Assembly: GCA_009746045.1 (NCBI GenBank)
Contig: RPFO01000027.1
Coordinates: 2,268,202-2,332,201 of the forward strand
DNA length: 64,000 nt
Reading direction: 5' to 3'
Source of the DNA: Mesostigma viride
Lineage: Eukaryota; Streptophyta; Mesostigmatophyceae; Mesostigmatales; Mesostigmataceae
Below the pieces are notes generated by a model. It was not told where the DNA came from. It saw only the letters and a program-made list of their open reading frames with translations, and searched no databases. Made by a program: the position numbers and the translations under genes. Of this stretch, positions 37,401-48,193 are shown one piece after another (position 1 is the first letter of the stretch; each line of letters starts with the position of its first letter).

Positions 37401-38283
37401 CCTGGCCGCCCCTGCCGCCTCTACCGCTTCTGCCGCACATGCCACGCCTGTGGTCGCCTCCAATCTGCCTGCAGATGCCAGCGGTGGTGCCCGGACTACT
37501 GCGACCTCGGACCGGATTTTTACGGTAAATCCCGGCATCATCTCCCACGGCGATCTGCTTATCGTCAAGAGGCCTGCAGTAACGTGCGGGGATGGCATGC
37601 CGTGGCCAGAAGAGATTCTGGTAAAAGTCACGGATGCATCTACAGTGCGTGCATGCGGGACTCTGACAGTTTCTGTGTATTATTCACCCTCCTGGGAAGG
37701 GCAGTTTAGCAAGCTCGTACTCGCCGGTGGTGGGCCGGGCCTGGTAGTGCCGGCGTCAGATATCATTGTTCAACACTGGACAGTTGGTGCAACAGGGCAG
37801 GCTGTCCACACTCCCACGCTTACAGCAACACGGAAACTGTCTGGTGCAACCCTCCAGGCTTTGCGAGACCATCCACATGTGCACTTTGCCGGATTTAAAA
37901 CACAGCAAGCTGCCGCCGCGACATCCAAAGCTGCATGTGCGGCATACTTTGCTGAGCACGGTCTGCAGGCGCTAGAAGGGAGGAGGCTTTGTGCGTTGTG
38001 GGGTGCTTCCAAGACCCGTTTTCATGGGTGGGTCGTAGGAGTGGATGAGAGTGATGGGAAGGTGAAGATTGAGACAATGTGGTCTGACGGCAAGGGGGCT
38101 TCATACACCTCCTTGGAGGAAGTATTGAGTTTCATATGCGGGTGCCCGCATGCGGCTCGTGCCTTTGGCCGTGCGAAGTTTTTTCAGGATGACACCGCAG
38201 GCGGTGTCGGGACGGAGCGGGATGTGCCGCCCGATGCTTCTACTAGTGAGAGTAGTGATGATGAAAGTGATGAGGATGAGTGA
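34469..38283 (+). CDS. DUF7869-like (transposase-like) protein, multi-exon
   Basis: Exon 1 runs from ATG 34469 to somewhere between 35,080 and 35,134. The next runs from about 35,169 to 36166, then 36590-36987 and 37059-38283 (TGA). The last two junctions are GT-AG with matching phase (71-bp intron 36,988-37,058). The N-terminus has a hydrophobic helix (WQILAAFVLLLILGYVV), then CDCGRHC and EEVRAMRTDLW typical of the family's zinc-binding start. The core has a CSRCRKLKD zinc motif (35,371), VSIVMDGLAKMKT (about 35,538), NLVLQVDGGGDNMNNELLGF (about 35,840) and RLPPGHTHNDADQRF (about 35,945). The three Asp-containing motifs are the likely RNase H-like active site. The C-terminus is A/P-rich with an acidic end (ESSDDESDEDE). 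An alternative upstream ATG is at 34392. The family name is from memory of its motifs. A transposase role is inferred. Confidence 0.75.
36244..36497. repeat. 63-bp tandem repeat, 4 copies, in an intron of the DUF7869-like gene
   Basis: Units start at 36,244, 36,307, 36,370 and 36,433 and are almost identical. Each has gatgcgcgcgcgcggcacgg, an alternating purine-pyrimidine tract, then ggtggggggagcgcgtggcg and gccagttttttatgct. It lies in the intron 36,167-36,589. Confidence 0.95.
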
Positions 38284-41200
38284 GGGGGCGTGGGACTGAT
38301 ATTAAGGGGAGGTGGCACCCCAAAAACCTTAAAATTTGACCCATGCTAATATCACTTGAAATTCATTTGCACAATGCTGAGTTATGATTGGGGGCACTAA
38401 ATAACATCTCTAGTGAGTTGTCCATGCACTTGTTGGGGGTACTACCCCCATATATACGCCAATAATGCGCTATAAATAGCAAAAGACGCTAATTAGGGCT
38501 GGGTATGCCCCAGCCAATTCACTTATTTGTTGGCTACCAAAAATCAAGGTCATATAGTTCCCTGAGTTTGTAGCTTGCTGAGCTATTTACATCATGGAAA
38601 TGGCAAAACCTTGAACAGTTATTAATTTTCCCGCAAAACAGGTCATTTTTTACCGGACATTGGGAATAAACATGTCATAAACACTTCCGATAAGGCCACA
38701 AAATCAACAAAAATTCCGGCTAACAGGGGGACAGCGGTGTTCCAAGTCCCAGGTCATTCCGACAAGTCTAGCTCAAGTTATTGCGTCAGACGTGTTTTCA
38801 GAAAAATGCCCGCTAAAACAGAAAATGTCACTATATCAGCCCTTGTAAGCATCCTGCACAAGGCAGGCAGGGCAAAACCAATCCCCCTTGGGCTTCTTAG
38901 TCAACGGGGGGTCAGCGCAGCACCCATGCAGTCCTCCCTTGCACCCGAATGTGCTGCACAGCAGGAAAGGACACCGTCAATTTCATCGGGGACGCACATG
39001 CAAGGCAAGGAATATCATCACATCATTCTCATCATCACTACTACCTTCCCCATCGTCCTCCTGCCCCTCCCTTTGCATCACGTCGTGGCAGCCACCCTTA
39101 AAACAGGTCATTCCGACAAGTCTAGCTCAAGTAATAAGGTTATGCGTGCTAAAACCTGAACATAAGCTTAAGGGGGGTTTTCTTTGTATACATGGCCACT
39201 TAGGCATGATGTTTTCCATCCAAAAAGCCAGAAAGCATGCCCCACTCGATCACAAAACATAAGCAAACGGCTAGGCACCACATCTGCCCTCACCTGCCCT
39301 CGGCATGGCCAACCTTGCCAGCGCAAGCATAGCAACACGATCGCTAGGCATACATGCCAAGAGAGCATACACTATACTCTACCCAAGGTTACCTTGTAAA
39401 CATCATGCCAAGAACTCAGCAAATCTATGATCAAAAGCACATATAATTAACTCTAGCACACTGATGACGACACATGCTCAAGGTTGGGGGTCACTGTGGC
39501 ACGCACAGATGGGTTTCCTAGACGACCACTCACCACCTGACAAGGCGCTAAGGACCACTCAGAAAGCAAGTAAACACAATCACACTTTACATGCCATCAA
39601 CATGGATCAAATCCATGCTGAATATGTTATGAAGTACAAAGGGGTGGCCACGCACCTCATACTCCTTCACCGTCCCTCGAGCATGGCCAGCCTTATAAGT
39701 ACGCGAATAGCAATTATGATGATGGCACTAACATGCATTACCAGCATTCTCTATGTTTCTCCCAGGTTAGAGTGTAAGGGTTATGCCAACCAAGCTTACC
39801 AACACAGCAACAACTCCTTAACTGCCCTACCCGACATGGGCAACAAACTGGAACTATGGAGGGCAAGGAACCAAGGAGATCATGGCATACAAAGCTTGCA
39901 TGCAGTCAACCATGTCAACCATGGTTGGCTCAGCACATTGCTGTCTTGTCACATCATCATAACAAGGAAAGCTCAAGTAAACCAATGATGGCAGCTATCT
40001 ACATGCAGTCACACAAATGCAATATCTCCAACATGATCGTCGATAAAAAAACTTCCTTCCCTGCACGATAAAGTGCAAAGAAACCAGTGGCGGCCGTTCA
40101 GCTTCTGACCGCTGTGATGCCGCTGCGAGGAAAGGGTGCGTCACTATCACACAACAAGAAGCGTCCATACGCACAACATCCTTGCCAGAACACGTGCTAT
40201 GAAATCCCTTACGCCTTCCCTAGGATCTATCGGTTGAGACTGAAGCGGATTTGATCAAGACATCAACGAAAAGAAGCTAAAGCTGCCAGGTATTCGTCAA
40301 CACGACGGCGAGCAACGGAGAGTTAACTGGCGGAAACTGACCAAAACGAACGCAAAAAACTTCGAACGATGAGCTCTTCGAAGAAAGAACTGATAGTAGA
40401 TAACAGTCGCCACAAATCTATACCTTGCCCTCGTAGATCCCTCGCCCAGGCGCGCAACAACTGCCGTTCTTCCATGGAAGGTTCCGACATGCACTGCGCA
40501 GGCCTCAAGAAATACTTACCGAGAATGGCCGAAAATGTAGCAAAAAGCACCCGTTCGGTTTAGAATTCGATGCTACCGATATGAATGCATCCTTCACGGT
40601 CAAAAAGACCCCCAAAACAGAGAATTTACTGCCGCAATCACGAATTCTATTTTATTCCGCGCGACCAAAAAATGCAGATTACCCCCCATGCCGACGGCAG
40701 TAAAAGAAAGCAGCGGTATTGTAAACCAGCCACTTGCCGCCGCAACCCAACATCATTAAATCATCGTCTTCAACATCCAAGCATTTTTTTTGCATTTCTC
40801 TAGCCCTACATTGCTAGTTTCGCCTAAACGCAGTCGCCATGGCCACTTCCGCAAGTGGTGCGCGCACGGAGCACCCACTTTTCACGGTACGGCCGGTGCC
40901 GCGAATTTTTTCGCGCGGAAAATATTCGGCGCGCCACGTCCCCTTAAGTTAGACAATTATATCTGTCCATGTGACAGTGTGCAAGGGTGCATAACAATCA
41001 GTGCATGGCTGGTTATCGCGAGGTCATGTTTTGCCTGGCATGGTCCCTCTAATGATGACTCTATGTCATAAATGTCCCTCACTATAACGACTCAATGAGA
41101 ATGTGTTATAATTTTTCATTTTAAGTTAGACATGTATGATGTCAATGAGGCACCCATGAATATACTTAGTTGTCTCTTTTATACAGTCACATGATGTGTT

Positions 41201-41369
41201 CCCACGTACCATGCTGAAATAAATTATGTGCATGCTTAAATATTGTCAAGGCAAGCAGCAATTAATAAACGCTTAGCTGCAATTTGTGAATGCTTACATG
41301 TGTATAGTTAGACAACTACAATGTCAATACAATTCTGCAAAGATGTGTCTTTACATGCAATATGAGGCG
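38284..41369. other. 3-kb right arm of the TIR element, no firm gene
   Basis: catgccgacaag-like words recur: aggtcattccgacaagtcta gctcaagt occurs at 38,751 and 39,107. Open frames on + (38,737-39,159; 39,464-39,988) are low in domain character. On -, 40,563-40,300 could be a spliced small gene (gtaagt donor near 40,520, reading SMEERQLLRAWARDLRGQ), but no start or full phase set can be defended. 40,840-40,960 holds short GC hairpins. Confidence 0.5.
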
Positions 41370-41935
41370 CCATGGTGGTGTCACGGTGTCACGGTGTCAC
41401 GGTGTCACGGTGTCACGGTGTCACGGTGTCACGGAGTCACGGTGTCCAGGTCATCTAGGGCAACCTTGTCATTATCAAATAGACATATAATCCCCATTAC
41501 TTAATCACTAAATGTGCAAAGATGTGTGTTTACATGCAATATGAGGCGCCATGGTGGTGTCACGGTGTCACGGTGTCACGGTGTCACGGTGTCACGGAGT
41601 CACGGTGTCCAGGTCATCTAGGGCAACCTTGTCATTATCAAATAGACATATAATCCCCATTACTTAATCACTAAATGTGCAAAGATGTGTGTTTACATGC
41701 AATATGAGGCGCCATGGTGGTGTCACGGTGTCACGGTGTCACGGTGTCACGGTGTCACGGTGTCACGGTGTCACGTTGTCCAGGTCATCTAGGGCAACCT
41801 TGTCATCATCAAATAGACATATAATCCCCATTACTTAATCACTAAATGTGCAAAGATGTGTGTTTACATGCAATATGAGGCGCCATGGTGGTGTCACGGT
41901 GTCACGGTGTCACGGTGTCACGGTGTCACAGGTCC
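41370..41935. repeat. Right subterminal octamer arrays (GGTGTCAC)
   Basis: Four composite units of about 165-180 bp. Each is a spacer (gtgcaaagatgtgtgtttac atgcaatatgaggcgccatg) followed by 4 to 7 GGTGTCAC octamers and caggtcatctagggcaacct. The octamer is the reverse complement of the one at the left end, but the spacers differ. Confidence 0.92.
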
Positions 41936-42019
41936 TATGAACTTCCCCTTCCTCAAAGACTTTAGTTGAGATGTTAGATGCATAGAAATGCAACTTTGAA
42001 AAATGAAGTACAAATGGCG

Positions 42020-42053
42020 TGCTCTAGTACAAATCCATATTAGGCTAGGGAAT
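42020..42053 (-). repeat. Right terminal inverted repeat
   Basis: The reverse complement of 32,275-32,308 (reads ...tccatattaggctagggaat on +). Outside it, ttcacctgctctcatgacag leads into the CATT array. Confidence 0.88.
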
Positions 42054-42078
42054 TTCACCTGCTCTCATGACAGTGCGG

Positions 42079-42402
42079 GCAATTCATTCATTCATTCATT
42101 CATTCATTCATTCATTCATTCATTCATTCATTCATTCATTCATTCATTCATTCATTCATTCATTCATTCATTCATTCATTCATTCATTCATTCATTCATT
42201 CATTCATTCATTCATTCATTCATTCATTCATTCATTCATTCATTCATTCATTCATTCATTCATTCATTCATTCATTCATTCATTCATTCATTCATTCATT
42301 CATTCATTCATTCATTCATTCATTCATTCATTCATTCATTCATTCATTCATTCATTCATTCATTCATTCATTCATTCATTCATTCATTCATTCATTCATT
42401 AA
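42079..42402. repeat. (ATTC)n array, about 80 copies
   Basis: An uninterrupted pure array. On the - strand it is (GAAT)n and directly follows the 3' end of the LINE B copy at 42,405-42,592, so it is that element's expanded tail. Open frames of repeated SFIH are artefacts of the 4-bp repeat. Confidence 0.97.
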
Positions 42403-42592
42403 TAAGCAGGTGACTGCGTCACGTGGGTGCCAATACAGAGTAAAGGAACCTTCAACCCTATATACACAGCGAGAAGGAGGGAGGGCGCCCTATAGTAGCT
42501 TCTCTCACTGCCGCAAGTGGGCAGGCCACAGAGCGCTCTCTCCACAGCACATTTGGTGCCGGGGCGCAACACTGTTGGTGCAATACAACCAT
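42403..42592 (-). mobile_element. LINE family B 3' end
   Basis: Reverse complement of the fragment at 13,325-13,565. The 3' terminus reads ggcacccacgtgacgcagtc-acctgcttattaatgaatg on -, joining the tetranucleotide array without a break. Non-coding. Confidence 0.8.
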
Positions 42593-42617
42593 TAATTCAT
42601 TAATTAATTCATTAAAC

Positions 42618-43226
42618 TTGTGCTCGGACCCGTTGGGGAGTCACGGAGCATTAACCCCGATGGATGGATGGATGGATGGATGGATGGATGGATGGATGGA
42701 TGGATGGATGGATGGATGGATGGATGGATGGATGGATGGATGGATGGATGGATGGATGGATGGATGGATGGATGGATGGATGTCCAGATGGATGGATGGA
42801 TGGATGGATGGATGGATGGATGGATGGATGGATGGATGGATGGATGGATGGATGGATGGATGGATGGATGGATGGATGGATGGATGGATGGATGGATGGA
42901 TGGATGGATGGATGGATGGATGGATGGATGGATGGATGGATGGATGGATGGATGGATGGATGGATGGATGGATGGATGGATGGATGGATGGATGGATGGA
43001 TGGATGGATGGATGGATGGATGGATGGATGGATGGATGGATGGATGGATGGATGGATGGATGGATGGATGGATGTCCAGATGGATGGATGGATGGATGGA
43101 TGGATGGATGGATGGATGGATGGATGGATGGATGGATGGATGGATGGATGGATGGATGGATGGATGGATGGATGGATGGATGGATGGATGGATGGATGGA
43201 TGGATGGATGGATGGATGGATGGATT
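42618..43226. repeat. (GGAT)n array, about 140 copies, flanked by LINE C 3' sequence
   Basis: The array runs from about 42,658 to 43,225, broken only by two gtccagat variants (42,782 and 43,074). The left flank (tgggga gtcacggagcattaaccccg) is repeated on the right at 43,253-43,280, where only a few GGAT units follow before gggtgcaaacagtcctaccg. The array is thus an expanded copy of a short GGAT run in the LINE 3' UTR. Confidence 0.95.
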
Positions 43227-45180
43227 AATTAATTAATTAGACTCGTGCTCCCGTTGGGGAGTCACGGAGCATTAACCCCGATGGATGGATGGATGGGTGC
43301 AAACAGTCCTACCGGTCTAATCTATCTACATCGGCTACATACTATATCTTTCTAACAGCATTCTAACGACAACATCTATCTAGGCAGCCGCACGCTGCCC
43401 TAGGGGAGCTATCTGGCGTGCCTCCCACGGGATTGCACACGCGGGCGCTTCCCCACTGGGGGGGGCTCGTTGTCCTCTATGACCTGGGCCCACTTGGCCT
43501 TGTCCATCATCTTCTTCCAAATCACAGAGAGGCCTAGGCCCCCCATGTCCTCTACTAGCTGTTCTTTGAAGGTGCGGGCCTTGCGGCGTCTAACATCACT
43601 GGGCCCAGCCCACGTCAGGAGGTGCCGGCCAGGCTGGGCTGGTCGCAGTCCTGCGGGGGGGCCACGTGAGGTGTCTACCTGGTTGGTGCGAGCTAGATGC
43701 CCTACTAGCTGCAGCCTGCAGGCGTCGTTGCTTAATGGTGCTGGTGATATAGGGCATGCCCTGGTACAGGTCCTCATTGCGGACATGAGCAGCATATCCT
43801 ACTCTGAAAATGGAACGCAGCATGCTGGTGACCGCGCCGTCCAGCTTGCGGGCCAGGTCGGCGGTGAGGGTCCACGTCTCGGCCCCATACGTGAGAACAG
43901 GAAGGACGAGGACCTCAAGTGAACAGGTCCTGTTTCTCAATCTTGCCCAGGGGCTTGCGCCACAGGGCCCGGTACTGGCGTAAAGTGTGCCAGGCGAGGG
44001 AGATGCGATGGTCCACATCGACCTCGCAGCTGGGGAGCAGGCTGCCTAGCAGCTTAACGCGGTCCCGATACAGGACTCGAGAGCCGTCTAGGAGATAGAG
44101 GGGCGGCGGTGAGTTGGTGAGCCCAACCGCCAGGGCCTCTGTCTTCTTGCTGACCTCAAGCCCCACTGCACGGGCCTCGAGAGCCAGGCAGTCAAGCCAT
44201 GTCTGCACGTGCTCAGTGTCCTCGAAGAGGGTGGTGTCGTCTGCGTAGATGATGACTGCCAGCCGAATCTCCGTGTCCGCACCGCCATGCCAGAATTTGT
44301 TAGCAACCTGCACTCCTGGTTCCCTGCCCACGATGCGGGCAAATCGCTTGCGCGCCTGAATCATTACGTATTCGACAACAATAATGAACAGGTAGGGCGA
44401 CAGCACGCAGCCCTGCCACACACCCTTCTGTAAAGGGCATGGGGGCGTGGTCCCGTAAGAAGTGCGCACCGAAGTGGTGGACCCTTCATACAGGTTGCGG
44501 ATGACAGCAATCAGGGGGCGGGGGATCCGGAACAACTCGAGGATGTCCCAAAGCGCATGCAGGCCAGAAAACCGAATCGAAGGCTTTGATGAAGTCCACC
44601 AGCACAAGGTGCAAAGGGGACTCACCAGGCTGAAGGCGTTGCAGTTCCTCCACCAGTCGGCGAGTAGCGAAGAGCGCCTGTACTGTGTTGCGACCTGAAC
44701 GGAAGCCGTGCTGAGTCTCGCTGAGGTGACCGTCCAGGGCCGTGCGCGGCCGGTTCAGGATGAGCCGCATAAGAAGCTTGAGGGGGGCACTTTGAATGCA
44801 TACCCCTCTGTAGTTGCCGGGGTCGGCAGGCGACCCCTTGTTCTTGTACAGCATCGTGCGAAAACTGTGTTGCCAGGCCGCAGGAGGTGGTTGCGACGAC
44901 AGCAGAAGGCGGTTGCAGATGTCCCGGAAGAGCAGCATAACACCTGTGTCCTCGAATTCGGCTGCAAGTTTTACAACTGCCGAGTCTATCACGAAAAGTC
45001 CACAGGTGGCGTTGATGAAGTCCATGGACCAGCACAAGGTGCAGAGGGGACTCACCAGGCTGAAGGCGGTGCAGTTCTTCCACAAGGCGGCGAGTAGCGA
45101 AGAGCGCTTGTACTCTGTTGCGGCCTGGACGGATGCCGTGCTGATACAACCATGCAATACCACAGGTAGGCTGACGCATA
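43227..45180 (-). mobile_element. LINE family C copy, degenerate ORF2 with internal duplication
   Basis: On -, from 45,163 down: DTGVMLLFRDICNRLLLSSQ, KNKGSPADPGNYRGVCIQSA, GFRSGRNTVQALFATRRLVE, VLVDFIKAFDSVFW, QKGVWQGCVLSPYLFIIVVE, IIYADDTTLFEDTEHVQTWL (YADD at about 44,245), LLGSLLPSCEVDVDHRISLA, YGAETWTLTADLARKLDGAV, VGHLARTNQVDT, VIWKKMMDKAKWAQVIEDNE. Frames shift near 44,600, 43,920 and 43,790. The RT block at 44,590-44,710 is repeated at 45,005-45,145. The 3' end (gggagcacgagtctaattaa) and (TTAA)n tail lie at 43,225-43,245. Confidence 0.9.
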
Positions 45181-46850
45181 GCTTACCATGTGCGGGCAGC
45201 TAGATGGCTGGCAAAGAGGAGGAGGCGGTGTCGGATGGTACGGGTGACAAGAGGGAGCTCGCAGTAGAGCTCGGCCCGGGTACGGCGCTCTTCGTAGCGG
45301 ACGATGAGGATGTGACGGAGCATTCGAGTGACAGTGCCGTCAAGCTGCTTGCTCAGCGCCTGGTACGTCCAGGGTCAACGCCTTGCAGCCGAATTAAAAG
45401 GAGGATGCTGAGGACAAGGGCCTTGAACAGTCCGTCCAATACCGTCGTGCAGTACCACCAATGCAATACCATTCAAATCACCAATATCGCTGGAGGCATA
45501 CCTCTTATTTAATTTCGCCATGCCTCTTTCCAACTCCGAATCCAACTCCAACTCCGAGTTTTTCACCGACTAGGGCCTCTGGCATGATTCCGCGGCTAAA
45601 TGGGTCTCCTAATCCGAAGGTTCATCCCAAGCTACAGCACGACTGCGAAAAAACTCTTTACTGGAGAGCGGTGCCAGCAATTCAGAAATTGTGCTAGATG
45701 TACTACGTAGTGCGCTCCTGGTGCGTAGGAGTGCTACACACCTGTCCACTCTCGATACCGAAGGTATCGAAACGTGAAATGGGTTGCCCACGGCTGAATC
45801 TGAGCGGCCACAATTATATAGTCACAGCATGCCAGGCTTTAGAACGTCGAGCATGTAAGGCAAGTTGCAGGCCGGCGATGGGATCCAGATTGACCAAATA
45901 ATATAGCACACCCATCCATACAAGGGCATCTGCTTTCAAGTGCCCAATGGGCATAGCATGGCTTGGCTGACGTAATGACTGACATGACAAGTTGATGGTA
46001 GCTCCATTGAGGGTGATGGCTCGAGCTATCAAGGTCCGGATTCTTCCAGCTTTCTGGCCTGCCCTGGGTGTCTCTTTGATAGCATAGTTGCCTCATTGAT
46101 AGCAGACCACTGGCATGTCAGCCATAACATGCCCAAGTACGTATATGTGGCATGACATGCAACAGGCCCCCCTGCATGGATGGCAGCACGCCAAGCCCCA
46201 CCACACACTCGCATCAACAGCCATGCGGCGCATCGTGCTGGCAACGCGTCTCACTGCACGTGATGCTCCGAGCACCACAAGATGCAATCCTTGACAAGTG
46301 CCTTGCATATACAGTCGTGCAGTGCGGCGTTTCTGGCCACCATGGCAAACACCATGCACACATAAAAAAAGCCTCGTCAAACGCCATGGCAAGCACCTTG
46401 TCAAATCACGTCTCAGTTGCCTTATGTGCGCACACACTGGCTCCGACGATCACCTGCAGTGATGGGTGATGCAGCAACAGACCCAGCGCAAGCAGCACAG
46501 GAACACGGGCACAGGGAAATGGGCACAAAGACGTCATCCGATGATCGTGAGGCCACTGCCCCCTATTGTTGTAGATATAAGCCATCATCCTTAATGTCCG
46601 TGGCTACACATATCCACCTCCATGCACTGCCATCATCCTCAACGATTCGACAAACGCGGATAAGATAACAGCAGGCTCGAGCTACCATGGTCCGGATTCT
46701 TCCAGATTTCTGGCCTGCGCTGGTTTTTTCTTTGATATGCTACATAACAAAATGCTCATGTTGTTTGGTTCAACATCATCAAACCATCGTGCTGCCACCC
46801 CTAAACAAGCTACTATCAGACCGTACTATGTGAATACTATACTACTACGA
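45181..46850. other. Intergenic repeat-rich region, no gene
   Basis: 45,450-45,570 is a second copy of the module at 29,725-29,905. At about 46,021-46,088 and 46,676-46,738 are two - strand copies of the dispersed motif seen at 19,523 and 27,741 (tccggattcttccag...tttctggcctgc on +). The open frames are short and not domain-like. Confidence 0.6.
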
Positions 46851-47115
46851 TGCCACAACACCCATTTGCTACTGCCCCACGCCCCACAACACCCATTTGC
46901 TACTGCCCCACGCCCCACAACTCCCATTTGCTTCTGCCACACGCCCCACAACACCCATTTGCTACTGCCCCACGCCCCACAACTCCCATTTGCTACTGCC
47001 ACACGCCCCACAACACCCAGCCTAGTTTGCTACTCCCACACGCCCCACAGCACCCAGCCTAGCTTGCTACTCCCACACGCTCCACAACACCCAGCCTAGC
47101 TTGCTACCCCCACAC
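46850..47115. repeat. About 30-bp tandem repeat, about 8 copies
   Basis: Two related unit types: cccatttgctactgccccac-gccccacaac (first half) and cacgccccacagcacccagc-ctagcttgctactccca (second half). Translated frames are repetitive and not convincing as protein. Confidence 0.9.
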
Positions 47116-48193
47116 GTACCATTCTGTCCAAGGCTCCTATCGCCTGCGCCAGCTCCCTGATGGCAGCGGCTGCCTGGCGATTAAGCAGAAGAACGCGCTT
47201 GCCGGCAGTGGTGAAAAGCATAGGCACGCCGAGGAGCTCGCCACGTGCCGCCACCTGTCCGCTTTACCCCCACAAATGGCCCTTATGCGCATAGGGCACC
47301 CAAGACGTGGGCTATCCCCACGCGTAGGTAGTAGGCCATTCATTACAACGGCCAACCAACCTTCATCGCACCTAGCGCGTAGACCATTTAACAACAATGC
47401 CATCATTTAGCACGCATCATTTGGCGGGCAGGCCATCTGTTTGGGAACACCGAATGTGTTTGGGACGACTCCAGACGGTCGGCCAGAGGCTCCCATAAAG
47501 CAAGAGTGACAATGCCACGCACCAGGGGGCCACCGCGGCATCTGGTTGCTAGCATTTGTCACAGTGAAGCATCCCGCCCCTGACATGCTAGCATCCGCGC
47601 CGCATCCGCTTGTAGCCATCCATGGGATGTCACGCGAGTGGTGACGGACAGCTGGCACACGCACGGCGGCGGGTCAATAAGGGCAATGAGGCATCTCAAC
47701 CGGCAAAGGCTACCACCGTCACAAGATAGGACCACGCCCCCGGCATGCTAGCAGACGCACCGCATCACGCCCCCGGTGAGCTACGATTTCACAGGGCAAC
47801 CACCAAAGGTTCATAGTGACCAGTACAGTGACCAGGGGGTACCCTCCCATGATTTCGCAGGGCGACCGGTCCTCCCCGGATGGCAGTCCGTGCCAGCGCG
47901 ACCGTGCTGGCGCACCTTACTCCTGGAATGATTTGCTTGGGGGGTGCCCCACCTAGTGTGGGGTGCCTCGTGAGACTAGTGGGCCCAGGGTCCCATGGCC
48001 ATGACCCACCCACATTCAGCACTGTCCCCATCGATACAGTGAAGGTGTTGACATGGCAGAGTCTATGGTGGTGAGTGTCCCCCTGATGAAGGGGCGGTCC
48101 GGACTGGACTCCATTTACTGCATGGGGGCAGGGTGGCGAAGAACAACAATAGATATGAATGCTGCCGACGACGCCCACCTCAAAGTAGTGGTT
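47116..48193. other. Region downstream of the prenyltransferase, no gene recognised
   Basis: This should contain the 3' UTR of the - strand gene ending at 48,194. Two blocks resemble each other (agctacgatttcacagggca at 47,780 and catgatttcgcagggcgacc at 47,848). No RNA gene or protein domain is visible. Confidence 0.5.

Larger units (their letters stand above)
32275..42053. mobile_element. 9.8-kb TIR element with DUF7869-like gene (putative DNA transposon)
   Basis: The ends are 34-bp inverted repeats with one mismatch: attccctagcctaatatgga... at 32,275-32,308 and its reverse complement at 42,020-42,053. Just inside, each end carries an array of the same octamer in opposite orientation, GTGACACC on the left (32,390-32,780) and GGTGTCAC on the right (41,375-41,930). 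Between them lie a multi-exon DUF7869-like gene (+), a small divergent spliced gene (-), a 105-bp hairpin and about 3 kb without a clear gene. A LINE family B tail abuts the right side. I find no obvious target-site duplication at the TIR edges as drawn. The superfamily is not assigned. Confidence 0.78.

Noticed and set aside
39464-39988. 174-residue + open frame inside the TIR element
   Set aside because: His/Asn/Ser-rich without domain character, the start context and codon usage are unlike the DUF7869-like gene, and there is no splice support.
40297-40563. Possible third spliced gene on - in the TIR element (SMEERQLLRAWARDLRGQ)
   Set aside because: A good gtaagt donor and short coding-like exon are visible, but I could not find a defensible start and a full set of matching phases.
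42003-42413. Open frame of SFIH repeats
   Set aside because: Product of the pure ATTC array.
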